From Candidatus Desulfosporosinus nitrosoreducens (GTDB lineage: Bacteria > Bacillota > Desulfitobacteriia > Desulfitobacteriales > Desulfitobacteriaceae): a stretch of DNA of 64,000 bases. The stretch spans positions 62,001 to 126,000 of the forward strand of contig NZ_JAVHUW010000065.1 of the NCBI RefSeq assembly GCF_030954495.1. Reading direction: 5' to 3'. The notes under the pieces are model-generated. The model searched no databases, had not been told where the DNA came from, and worked only from the letters and a program-made list of their open reading frames with translations. This document shows, in pieces, positions 1 through 6,884 of the stretch. The translations under genes and the position numbers were made by a program. The first letter of the stretch is position 1; the number at the start of each line of letters is the position of its first letter.

Positions 1-589
1 TGGTGCCTGCAGGAAGGAAAAGCGTATCCCCTGGCTCACCGAGATACGTCTTGCCGTTCACCTTGCATGCCAAGGTACCCTCGATAATATAATTGAACTC
101 ATCGTGTTTAATGAGAGTGGAGTAGCTCGACGCTGCAAACGTCATAAAGCCTGCTGAGATAGTTGAACTTTCCCTGGAATTAAACAGCTCTTTTATTTTT
201 ACATTGCCTGAGGAATCACCGGTGTCATAGTTTTCCAAGACAACGCTGTTTCCTTTGACGAGCCTTAAGCCACAGGAATCGACTTCTTTAACGAGTTGAG
301 AGGACAGCTTCCAGGGGTTAAGTCTGAACATCACTTCTCCGACAATTTTGGCGATTGTTGCTGGATCAAGGGGAGAAGAGGGTATCTCAACTGGATCAAC
401 TGGATTACAAGGGCTATTTAGTTCGTTTTGAACAAGCGAAGGCGCTGAGTCCACGATAAACTGGATTCCTTGGTCCCTGGCTGTATCTTTGGCTAACGGG
501 GTGATAATACTGTCCGTTTGAACCAAGAATGTGGTTTCATGCTTTTCAGTCATCTTTTTCACGTCTGCTGCCGTAATTAAAGTCTTCAA
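1..589 (-). CDS. EutQ-like cupin protein of a microcompartment operon (3' end outside window)
   Basis: Partial gene: about 196 codons are visible and the C-terminus lies beyond base 1. I chose the TTG start at 589 because GGAGGTGA sits 8 nt upstream; the protein then begins LKTLITAADVKK, like the EutQ N-terminus. The first ~100 residues are a variable EutQ-type region. The rest is a cupin fold with the conserved strand region reading ISAGFMTF, then DEFNYIIEGTL and GEPGDTLFLPAG. EutQ of ethanolamine microcompartments is a cupin with acetate-kinase-related activity, reported in Salmonella. The gene lies 43 bp after a shell-protein gene in the same tight minus-strand operon, so a microcompartment role is the best reading. 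The substrate here is unknown. Confidence 0.8.
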   Translation of the reverse strand, partial: MKTLITAADVKKMTEKHETTFLVQTDSIITPLAKDTARDQGIQFIVDSAPSLVQNELNSPCNPVDPVEIPSSPLDPATIAKIVGEVMFRLNPWKLSSQLVKEVDSCGLRLVKGNSVVLENYDTGDSSGNVKIKELFNSRESSTISAGFMTFAASSYSTLIKHDEFNYIIEGTLACKVNGKTYLGEPGDTLFLPAGT

Positions 590-632
590 TGGGTATGTCA
601 CCTCCTTACCCTTGAACAAATAAGTATCTCAA

Positions 633-1178
633 CTAACAAATACGCTGCTTTAAAAGATAGTGGGGGGAAGGAATCACGACTTTCTCGATGAGCATTCCAC
701 GTTCTGAAGCCAAGACGACTCCGGCTTCAACCGATGAGGTTACGGAGGAGACGTCCCCTGTCATGGTAACAAAGGATTTCCCTCCAATCCCCATACCAAT
801 GCGAATCTCGATCAAATCTACTTGACCTGCTTTAGCCGCCGTGTCGGCAGCGACGATTAGCGAAGCGATGGAGAACGTTTCAATAATCCCTAAAGCTTTG
901 AGCTCAGAAACTTCGGTGGAGGAGGAAATTGCTTTGATGACATGTGGGTGTACATTGGGAAGGATAAAATCATCAATTGCCGCAACAGATCCGATATTCT
1001 TCCCCGCATCCACAGCACTTTGGACGGCGGCAACATCGCCGCAGATCATGACAATATATTTTCCGGGACAAACGGGCTTGGCCTCAAGAAGATCGACTTG
1101 AGCAGCTTTGAGCATAGCGTCGGCGGCTTCTATTCCTCTGGCTATGCTGTTAAGTTCTAATAATCCAATGGACTCCAT
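633..1178 (-). CDS. Trimeric tandem-BMC-domain shell protein, PduT-like
   Basis: 181 aa, made of two BMC folds in tandem (about residues 3-85 and 94-175), the architecture of BMC-T trimers that tile microcompartment facets. Cys37 in AKPVCPGKY lies where PduT carries the cysteine that holds a 4Fe-4S cluster in the trimer pore, so this shell protein probably passes electrons across the shell. That fits its neighbour, a PduS-like flavo-iron-sulfur protein that ends 2 nt upstream. In Salmonella, PduS and PduT are known to interact. The gene is in the middle of the minus-strand operon that starts near 4.64 kb. No hexameric BMC-H gene is visible in the window; those would be expected beyond the left edge. 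Confidence 0.9.
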   Translation of the reverse strand: MESIGLLELNSIARGIEAADAMLKAAQVDLLEAKPVCPGKYIVMICGDVAAVQSAVDAGKNIGSVAAIDDFILPNVHPHVIKAISSSTEVSELKALGIIETFSIASLIVAADTAAKAGQVDLIEIRIGMGIGGKSFVTMTGDVSSVTSSVEAGVVLASERGMLIEKVVIPSPHYLLKQRIC

Positions 1179-1180
1179 CT

Positions 1181-2515
1181 CTATTTGTCACTCCCTTCCA
1201 TTAAGGAGATTACTATGCTGTCGGATATCTCCTTGACAACTCCACTGATACTGGCATGAATATTGGCGCCTAAAGCCTTCTCAGGGATGACCGCAATCAA
1301 ATCACCTTTTTGAACCTGCTGTCCAACCTTGACAATGGGTTGACTCGGAGCTCCAACGTGTTGACGCAATTTGATCTCGACTTGATTAATCAAGTGTTCT
1401 TCTTCGCTTAAAGGAGCGCTTACGTCATAGTTTTTTAACCCCAGTCTTGAAATCAGGCGTTTAATGGGAACCTTTCTGTGCGCTTGTATGGTGTCCGCGG
1501 TTTGATGTGCAGGAGGCTCAGCAGGTTTGATTCCCAGTTTAGACAATTCTTTTTTGAGCATGGAGTTTACCGCTCGGGGCGAGAGGCCCATAATGCAGGC
1601 GTATTGCTCACAGACTCCGCATTCGGAACAGGCAAAAGCCATTTTCATCGTTTCTTCCTGTCCTTGAAGGTGTTTGATCGTCCGCATGATTTTGTGGGGC
1701 TCAAGATGATGTCCTAGCAAATAACGTGGACATAGATCGGTACAAAACCGGCATTGGATGCAGCTAATCCGAGCTTGTTTGGCAATCCTTTCTAGGGGCA
1801 ACATTCTTTTTTGAATTAGTGGGTGTTCCAGGAAGAGGACAATTAAGCCTTTGGTCGTTTTCGTGATGGGCTGATTTAAATTTTCAATAATTTTTCCCAT
1901 CATTGGGCCGCCTTCGATAACTTTCATGCCGTCTAAGGATGTCTGTCCGGCGATCTTTAAGGCCTCTTGGACAGAAGTACCAACTGGCAGCTTCAGAGTT
2001 AGAGGGTGAGGAACTTCCCCTGTAATGGTGAGATAGGTATCTGTGACAGGCTTTCCTTCTATGGCGGCAGCTATATTGATAAGAGTCTCAACGTTGTCTA
2101 CGATACAATCGACTTTAAGCGGGATTCCGCCTTGAGGAACGAGGCGACCGGTCGCTTCATAGACCGTGAGGTGTTCATCTCCTGCCGGATAGAAGTCCCC
2201 CAAGATGTTAATGCGGATGGGTTTTCCGGCAATCTCCTTTTCTAACGAAGCGATGGCATGTTTATACTTGCTTTTCAGAGCTATGATTCCTTCACTAGCT
2301 CCCGTGGCTTTCATGACGGTCTCTAATCCTCGGACCATTTTAGCGGCCTTAATATCCATAAGTTGTTGGTCCACTCGGAGAAGGGGCTCACACTCAGCTC
2401 CATTGACAATCACGGAACGGGCATTAGAGGAAATTTTGACATGAGTTGGAAATCCTGCGCCCCCGGCACCGACGACACCAGCGTCTTTAACTTTTTGAAT
2501 TAATTGTTCACGCAT
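1181..2515 (-). CDS. PduS/RnfC-like flavin and iron-sulfur electron-transfer protein
   Basis: 444 aa from the internal ATG at 2515, which gives MREQLIQKVKDAGVVG, the usual PduS/RnfC opening; a longer reading from 2590 would run far into the upstream gene. Residues ~16-23 form the glycine-rich NADH/FMN loop (GAGGAGFP). A SLBB region follows, then two 4Fe-4S motifs: C252/C255/C258/C262 and C296/C299/C302/C307. The C-terminus resembles a biotinyl-lipoyl-type barrel. PduS oxidises NADH and was described as a cobalamin reductase. Here no B12 enzyme is visible in the operon, so a more general job is likely: recycling NAD inside the compartment and sending electrons out through the Cys37 pore of the next gene. 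It overlaps the upstream gene by 8 nt. Confidence 0.85.
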   Translation of the reverse strand: MREQLIQKVKDAGVVGAGGAGFPTHVKISSNARSVIVNGAECEPLLRVDQQLMDIKAAKMVRGLETVMKATGASEGIIALKSKYKHAIASLEKEIAGKPIRINILGDFYPAGDEHLTVYEATGRLVPQGGIPLKVDCIVDNVETLINIAAAIEGKPVTDTYLTITGEVPHPLTLKLPVGTSVQEALKIAGQTSLDGMKVIEGGPMMGKIIENLNQPITKTTKGLIVLFLEHPLIQKRMLPLERIAKQARISCIQCRFCTDLCPRYLLGHHLEPHKIMRTIKHLQGQEETMKMAFACSECGVCEQYACIMGLSPRAVNSMLKKELSKLGIKPAEPPAHQTADTIQAHRKVPIKRLISRLGLKNYDVSAPLSEEEHLINQVEIKLRQHVGAPSQPIVKVGQQVQKGDLIAVIPEKALGANIHASISGVVKEISDSIVISLMEGSDK

Positions 2516-2798
2516 GATCAGGCACCCCATTAGATTTATCGTTCTTCTCGTCGATGATTCCGATGATGATGGAATCAATAGGCGAATCATTCAAGTGATC
2601 CATGTTCCTGGCCGAGCTGCCTTCGGTAATTAATACTTTTTCTCCAATGCCTGCGCCGATGATATCCGCGGCAACTATTATTTTCCCTTTTTCAGCATTA
2701 GGCCGGTCTAAGAGCTGCACAATCATTAATTTTACCCCGACCAGGGATTCGGCCTTTCTTGTCGCCCAAATACTGTCGATGACTTGTCCAATTCTCAT
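2508..2798 (-). CDS. Pentameric microcompartment vertex protein (EutN/CcmL/PduN family)
   Basis: 96 aa, the length of the EutN/CcmL/PduN family, whose pentamers close the 12 vertices of the icosahedral shell. The start MRIGQVIDSIWATRK followed by LVGVKLMIVQLLD and the glycine-rich VAADIIGAGIGEKVLIT are the family signature. It overlaps the upstream eutJ-like gene by 4 nt (ATGA) and the downstream pduS-like gene by 8 nt, so the three are translationally coupled. Low stoichiometry is expected, because a shell needs only 60 copies. The residues after ~75 are charged and poorly conserved. Confidence 0.92.
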   Translation of the reverse strand: MRIGQVIDSIWATRKAESLVGVKLMIVQLLDRPNAEKGKIIVAADIIGAGIGEKVLITEGSSARNMDHLNDSPIDSIIIGIIDEKNDKSNGVPDHA

Positions 2799-3628
2799 TC
2801 CTTCACCTTCTTCACGCCGAGCGCTATACCTAAAGGAGTTACTAATAAGGGATTTTCAGGCTTTATGGTAGGCAGGCCCAGTTCGGTTTCGATAATTTTA
2901 TCAATGTTCGTAAAACAGCTTGTCCCACCCACCAAATAGACCGTTTCGACCTTACGACCTTGAATATGGCATTTGACAATACTTGCTACTTTTTGAATCA
3001 CAGGCTTGATGGCTGGCAAGAGTTCCGGATGTTTGGTTATGTCTAGCTTAAGCTTTTCCGCTTCTTCAAAAGGAATCTTATAAGCCCCGGATATCACTAA
3101 GCTGAAGTGCGTCCCGCCGGTTGGTTCGTCTGCAACATAGGTCACTTTTCCACCCTCCAGAATGGCAGTACCTGTCGTGCCCCCTCCGATATCTACGACT
3201 GCGCCATTGGTCACTTTTAGGACGTTATTCGCAGCGGTGGGTTCATCCAGAGTTGTGACTACTTCAAATCCGACAGCTTCAGCAACATGGCAGATTGATT
3301 TTCGATCCCCTTTTGAGGTTCCCGGGGGATAGGCTATCCCAGCAGTCAAAAGCTCTACTCCGAGGTCGTTTTCGATTTTTTCTTTAAGCTCTCTTACGAT
3401 GTTCACTGCTCCGATGTAATCGACTACGAGACCATCTTTTACAACTTGTGCGAAGCGCATAGCTCCAGCTACAGGATTACCGTCCTCATCAACAACCGCC
3501 AGAACAATATAAGCCGTACCAAGGTCTACGCCTGTAAAAAGCTTCTTTTTCTTCTCATAAGGTTGGGGATGATCGATTTTCTCTTTAAATTCTCGAATGA
3601 TTTGATCGGCTGATTCTAAATTAATCAT
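2795..3628 (-). CDS. eutJ: EutJ-like actin/Hsp70-fold ATPase chaperone
   Basis: 277 aa. The protein has the ASKHA ATPase signature: phosphate-1 loop GVDLGTAYIVLAVVD (from about residue 33), phosphate-2 loop VVDIGGGTTGTA (about 144-155) and an adenosine-binding LVGGTS near the C-terminus. EutJ occurs in ethanolamine and related microcompartment operons and is thought to act as a chaperone for assembly or for the signature enzyme; direct proof is limited. AGGAG lies 7 nt before the ATG. It begins 10 nt after the amidohydrolase gene and overlaps the vertex-protein gene by 4 nt. Confidence 0.88.
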   Translation of the reverse strand: MINLESADQIIREFKEKIDHPQPYEKKKKLFTGVDLGTAYIVLAVVDEDGNPVAGAMRFAQVVKDGLVVDYIGAVNIVRELKEKIENDLGVELLTAGIAYPPGTSKGDRKSICHVAEAVGFEVVTTLDEPTAANNVLKVTNGAVVDIGGGTTGTAILEGGKVTYVADEPTGGTHFSLVISGAYKIPFEEAEKLKLDITKHPELLPAIKPVIQKVASIVKCHIQGRKVETVYLVGGTSCFTNIDKIIETELGLPTIKPENPLLVTPLGIALGVKKVKE

Positions 3629-3638
3629 TTTCTATCTC

Positions 3639-4589
3639 CTAGCGGCCGGCTAACATCCCTTTTTGAGTGAGTTCTTTAATCACATTTTCGACGATGCTTT
3701 GAATTTGGCCGTTTTCTGCTGCTTTTTCAGCATTTATGGAGCTAGCAGGCGCAACTTCGGATAAATTCAATACTTTGGCTGCATTCTTGTACATAACTTT
3801 TTCGAGCACATCGGGTTTGAAAGGCAGCTTTTTATAGTTCTTTAGGGCCACTTTGAAGTCCACAAAAGGATGGGCGCTCGCATAGAGGACTTTATCGCTG
3901 ATAATAGTATTGGCCGCCTGAACGTAGGCTTCTGCTTGAGGAAAGAATTCGTATTCGGATAATTCGAGGTACACATTGGCATTGCGCTGGGCAATTGCAA
4001 TCATCTCATTGACCCAAGGATAGCCACCGTGACTAATAATGATTTTCAACTCCGGAAAATCTCTGGCCACAAAGTCGATATACCGGGGTGCGACATGGTC
4101 AATCACGGCATTCGGTACTAAAGTTCCAGGTCCGGTTGCAATAACGACTGGGATATTTAATTCACAGCACTTAGAATAGATGGGGTAGTATTTGGCATCG
4201 TTAACATAAATTTGAGCAAGATAAGGATCAATCGCCGCGCCTTTTAATCCTTGTTCGTTAATGGCGATTTTGATTTCTTCAATGGCCTTCATTCCCTTAT
4301 GAGGATCGAGGCCGGCGAAACCAATAAATTTATTGGGGAATTCTTTAACAAATTCGATAACACTTTTGTTGTTTGATTTGGCACCGTAAGTTGTTTCGCA
4401 ATCCCTGCCTGTAATAACGGCTTTAACAACGTTATACTTGTCAAGCTCCTTAACAACTTCAGCAACGGTTTGGGGCAGCATTTTGGAAAAATCGATGGAA
4501 GCGCAAAGCCCCTTGAACGCAGGGTTGTTAGCGATACTGGATAATGTGTCTTCAGTATTGGGTCTAAACCTAAAATCAATGATGTTCAT
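3639..4589 (-). CDS. Amidohydrolase-2 family TIM-barrel protein, probable microcompartment cargo
   Basis: 316 aa, first gene of the microcompartment operon, with AAGGAG before its ATG and about 52 nt after a predicted sigma-54 start site. Residues 1-275 have the amidohydrolase-2 (PF04909) layout: IIDFRFRP, GFAGLDPHKG, IISHGGYPWV, LYASAHPFVD. The usual N-terminal HxH metal pair is replaced by R-F-R, so a standard binuclear or HxH-bound zinc site is doubtful. After a linker at ~278-295 the last ~20 residues (IQSIVENVIKELTQKG) form a short amphipathic helix of the type that targets enzymes into shells. The reaction is unknown. Decarboxylase, lyase or amidase activity is possible within this family, and I see no sign of which. 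Confidence 0.75.
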   Translation of the reverse strand: MNIIDFRFRPNTEDTLSSIANNPAFKGLCASIDFSKMLPQTVAEVVKELDKYNVVKAVITGRDCETTYGAKSNNKSVIEFVKEFPNKFIGFAGLDPHKGMKAIEEIKIAINEQGLKGAAIDPYLAQIYVNDAKYYPIYSKCCELNIPVVIATGPGTLVPNAVIDHVAPRYIDFVARDFPELKIIISHGGYPWVNEMIAIAQRNANVYLELSEYEFFPQAEAYVQAANTIISDKVLYASAHPFVDFKVALKNYKKLPFKPDVLEKVMYKNAAKVLNLSEVAPASSINAEKAAENGQIQSIVENVIKELTQKGMLAGR

Positions 4590-4651
4590 TAATATTCTCC
4601 TTTGCTAAATCAAACTATGATTTATAGCATTTTTTGTTAAACTAAGGCAGT

Positions 4652-4667
4652 TGCAAAATTCATACCA
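4652..4667 (-). promoter_or_regulatory. Sigma-54 promoter of the microcompartment operon
   Basis: On the minus strand the sequence reads TTGGTATGAATTTTGCA: a GG pair (4665-4666), ten bases, then GC (4653-4654). This is the -24/-12 geometry of RpoN promoters. Transcription would begin near 4641, about 52 nt before the amidohydrolase ATG. A sigma-54 activator gene lies divergently 190 bp away, and two of its candidate sites sit about 50 and 150 bp upstream. Confidence 0.75.
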
Positions 4668-4716
4668 ATTAAAGCTATGCATACTATTGATATTTTCTAT
4701 AGTAATATGTTAGAGT

Positions 4717-4734
4717 TGTTGTAGAATTGCAACA
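4717..4734. promoter_or_regulatory. Upstream activating dyad 1 for the sigma-54 activator
   Basis: TGTTGT-AGAATT-GCAACA, an imperfect dyad with six central bases. The same pattern recurs at 4815, 6251, 6271 and, weaker, 6336. It lies about 50 bp upstream of the -24 element of the microcompartment promoter, a usual place for enhancer-binding-protein sites. An alternative longer pairing is AGTTGTTG/CAACAACT (4714-4721 with 4730-4737). Confidence 0.65.
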
Positions 4735-4814
4735 ACTTAGAGAAGTGTGAGGTCTAACAAAAGCAAAACTATCTAAAATTCGGGGTTTATAGCCGTTTTG
4801 CATATTGGAAACTT

Positions 4815-4832
4815 TGTTGCGATGGGGCAACA
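4815..4832. promoter_or_regulatory. Upstream activating dyad 2, next to the activator start
   Basis: TGTTGC-GATGGG-GCAACA is a perfect 6+6 dyad with the same N6 spacing as the other copies. It ends 21 bases before the chosen GTG start of the activator gene, so occupancy could also repress that gene (autoregulation). It is about 150 bp from the divergent sigma-54 promoter. Confidence 0.65.
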
Positions 4833-4853
4833 GTCGTGATGGGGGAGTGCGCA

Positions 4854-6248
4854 GTGGATAAATTTAGCCAAAGACCCGATGTGGGTAAGCTACACGAGGG
4901 AATTCTGGATGTATTGAGTGATGGAATTTATGTTAGTGATGCTAAGGGCAAGACGCTGGCAGTCAATCATATGTACGAGCAGCTTACAGGGTTAAAAAAA
5001 GAAGAAATAACAGGCAAATTAGTTACTGATCTGCGAAATCAAGGAAACTTTGATGTGGTCTTAAATCCGGAAGTCGTCAAAACGGGCCAGAAGCAAACCT
5101 CCGTTCAAGTGACCAAAGAAGGAAGACGGGTGATCCTCAATGCCTGTCCTGTGTTTGATGAATCTGGTAAGGTAGCCTTAGTCGTAACGTTTGTCAGAGA
5201 TATCACCTTATTGACTCAACTTAAAGATCAAATTGCGAACCAACAAGAAATAATTGATAAATTTCGGGAAGTCCAAATTCGAAATAAAACAAAAATGCAA
5301 AAAGGTACCGTTATTTTTGCAAGCAAAGAAATAAATGAATTAATTAACTTGTTGGAAAAGGTAGCTAAAACCGATGCCACGGTATTGTTGCTTGGAGAAA
5401 CAGGAGTGGGTAAGGATGTTTTCTCTAAGCTGATTCATGAACGGAGTTTAAGGCATAATGAGCCTTTTTTTAAAGTAGATTGTTCAACGATTCCGGAAAA
5501 TCTTATTGAATCGGAACTGTTTGGGTATGAAGCGGGGGCTTTTTCAGGAGCTAATACAAAAGGCAAACCGGGACTCCTTGAAATGGCTGATAAAGGGACG
5601 TTGTTCTTGGATGAGATTGGAGAGCTCCCCTTGTTGATGCAGTCCAAATTACTTCGCGCTCTTCAGGATCAGGAAATTATTCGTGTGGGGTCAACAAAAG
5701 TCAGGAAATTTAATGTTCGTTTTATTGCAGCAACTAACCGAAATTTAGAAGAAGAGGTTAAGAGTGGCCGTTTCCGGAGTGATTTATTCTATCGGCTACG
5801 GGTTGCTGTTCTACAGATACCCCCTTTAAGGGAAAGACGAGAGGATATCCTAGCCTTAACCAGCTACTTTTTTGAAAAATATAATACGAAATACAGAAAA
5901 GACGTTACTTATACTCAAGAAGTTTGCAAGGCTTTTCAGAATTACAGATGGCCGGGTAACGTGAGGGAGATGGACAATTTTATTCAAAGCCTCATTGTTA
6001 CCCGGGATAAGGAGGTTCTCAATGCCTCGGACTTGCCTCCTTATATGCATTTTGATGCTATCGAAATGGATCGCCTAAGTTTAAACAATGAAACTAAATC
6101 CTTAGATGAGTTGATGGCTGATTACGAGAAAAAATTACTCAAGCAGGCTTTGGATACTTATGGATCAATAGCGAAGGTTGCGAAGTTTTTTAGAGTGGAC
6201 CGGACCACAATCTTTCGAAAGGCTAAAAAGTACTCACTTTTAGAATAA
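4854..6248 (+). CDS. PAS-domain sigma-54-dependent transcriptional activator
   Basis: 464 aa from GTG 4854, chosen because GGGGGAG lies 6 nt before it; GTG 4836 or ATG 4839 would overlap the operator and lack a good ribosome site. Order: PAS sensor (~10-115), linker helix, AAA+ domain with Walker A GETGVGKD (181-188), the sigma-54-contacting loop GAFSGA (228-233), Walker B FLDEIGE (250-256), RFRSDLFYRL arginine-finger region, then a Fis-type helix-turn-helix at the C-terminus. It lacks a receiver domain, so activity is probably controlled by a ligand or by redox at the PAS domain. It sits between the two sigma-54 promoters with matching dyads on both sides, so it very likely switches on both the shell operon and the glycyl radical enzyme. 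Confidence 0.92.
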   Translation: MDKFSQRPDVGKLHEGILDVLSDGIYVSDAKGKTLAVNHMYEQLTGLKKEEITGKLVTDLRNQGNFDVVLNPEVVKTGQKQTSVQVTKEGRRVILNACPVFDESGKVALVVTFVRDITLLTQLKDQIANQQEIIDKFREVQIRNKTKMQKGTVIFASKEINELINLLEKVAKTDATVLLLGETGVGKDVFSKLIHERSLRHNEPFFKVDCSTIPENLIESELFGYEAGAFSGANTKGKPGLLEMADKGTLFLDEIGELPLLMQSKLLRALQDQEIIRVGSTKVRKFNVRFIAATNRNLEEEVKSGRFRSDLFYRLRVAVLQIPPLRERREDILALTSYFFEKYNTKYRKDVTYTQEVCKAFQNYRWPGNVREMDNFIQSLIVTRDKEVLNASDLPPYMHFDAIEMDRLSLNNETKSLDELMADYEKKLLKQALDTYGSIAKVAKFFRVDRTTIFRKAKKYSLLE

Positions 6249-6250
6249 AT

Positions 6251-6268
6251 TGTTGCAATCGAACAACA
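6251..6268. promoter_or_regulatory. Upstream activating dyad 3
   Basis: TGTTGC-AATCGA-ACAACA, one mismatch from the TGTTGC-N6-GCAACA pattern. It begins 2 nt after the activator stop codon and lies about 155-170 bp upstream of the -24 element at 6424. Confidence 0.6.
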
Positions 6269-6296
6269 GGCGTTGCGTAACCGCAACGCCTGTTTT
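6265..6296 (+). terminator. Hairpin after the activator gene that also contains activating dyad 4
   Basis: AACAGGCGTTGC pairs perfectly with GCAACGCCTGTT around the loop GTAACC, followed by a short T run (6293-6296). This looks like an intrinsic terminator for the activator gene. Its core, CGTTGC-GTAACC-GCAACG (6271-6288), also has the N6 dyad spacing of the activator sites, so it may serve both purposes. Confidence 0.6.
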
Positions 6297-6335
6297 AGGC
6301 TAAAAATGGAAAATTAAGCATGAAACAAGCAATTC

Positions 6336-6353
6336 TGTTGCGAAATTGCACTA
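6336..6353. promoter_or_regulatory. Weak activating dyad 5
   Basis: TGTTGC-GAAATT-GCACTA: the left half is perfect and the right half keeps only GCA. Spacing is the same N6. It is about 70 bp upstream of the -24 element of the glycyl-radical-enzyme promoter. Confidence 0.4.
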
Positions 6354-6422
6354 GAATTCATTGAAGGCCATATTGTCTTGCACTATATTGCACTATCCTT
6401 GCTAATCTAGGCATAATCATGT

Positions 6423-6438
6423 TGGCACGGCTTTTGCA
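6423..6438 (+). promoter_or_regulatory. Sigma-54 promoter of the glycyl radical enzyme gene
   Basis: TTGGCACGGCTTTTGCA, a near-perfect match to TGGCAC-N5-TTGCA with GG at 6424-6425 and GC at 6436-6437, ten bases apart. Transcription would start near 6449. This leaves a long leader of about 435 nt before the coding start at 6885. Confidence 0.85.
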
Positions 6439-6448
6439 ATACAAAATG

Positions 6449-6884
6449 TAAACGTAAAATTAGCTTTTTACTATTAAGGAAAGAGAATTAGAGCGACTAC
6501 TTTTAATATCGGCTGAACTGGGGGTGAGTTTTTAAAAGCCAGTAGTTTTGCTGCGAAACTACTTTTTCCAAACTTGACTAGGTGAATTAATAAAGATTTA
6601 TAGGATACTATTACAATTTTTGATTATTTACGCTCCAGAGTTTCCAAGTGTAAAGGAGAAGAAAGCGAGGCAAAAATGCCGTTCTTGAAGATGTAGCACT
6701 CCTATACTGGCAACATTCTTGCAAGCAGGGGAGTGAGGTAAATGTTGAAAAATAATTTGGAGTGGTCGCTAAGCAAATTATTTCAAGCTGTTTTTTGCTT
6801 GCCCTTAAGTTTCCAATTGATCCGCAAAGGCAAGCAAGCATATAAAGATAAGTTTCCGGAATTTGAAAGGAGGAACTAACTAAT
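6449..6884 (+). other. Long structured 5' leader of the glycyl radical enzyme mRNA
   Basis: No gene is evident here. AGTAGTTT (6541-6548) pairs with AAACTACT (6556-6563) and is followed by TTTT, a terminator-like hairpin. An upstream ACTACTTTT (6497-6505) could pair with the same AGTAGT and disrupt it, the arrangement of an attenuator. A second stem, TTGCTTGCC (6795-6803) with GGCAAGCAA (6829-6837), stands just before the ribosome site AAAGGAGG. A possible sigma-A promoter (TTGACT at 6574 with TTATAG at 6598) is weak. Function of the leader is unknown. Confidence 0.45.

Noticed and set aside
2516..2590. Longer N-terminus for the PduS-like protein
   Set aside because: Would overlap the vertex-protein gene by 83 bases, and the family start matches the ATG at 2515.
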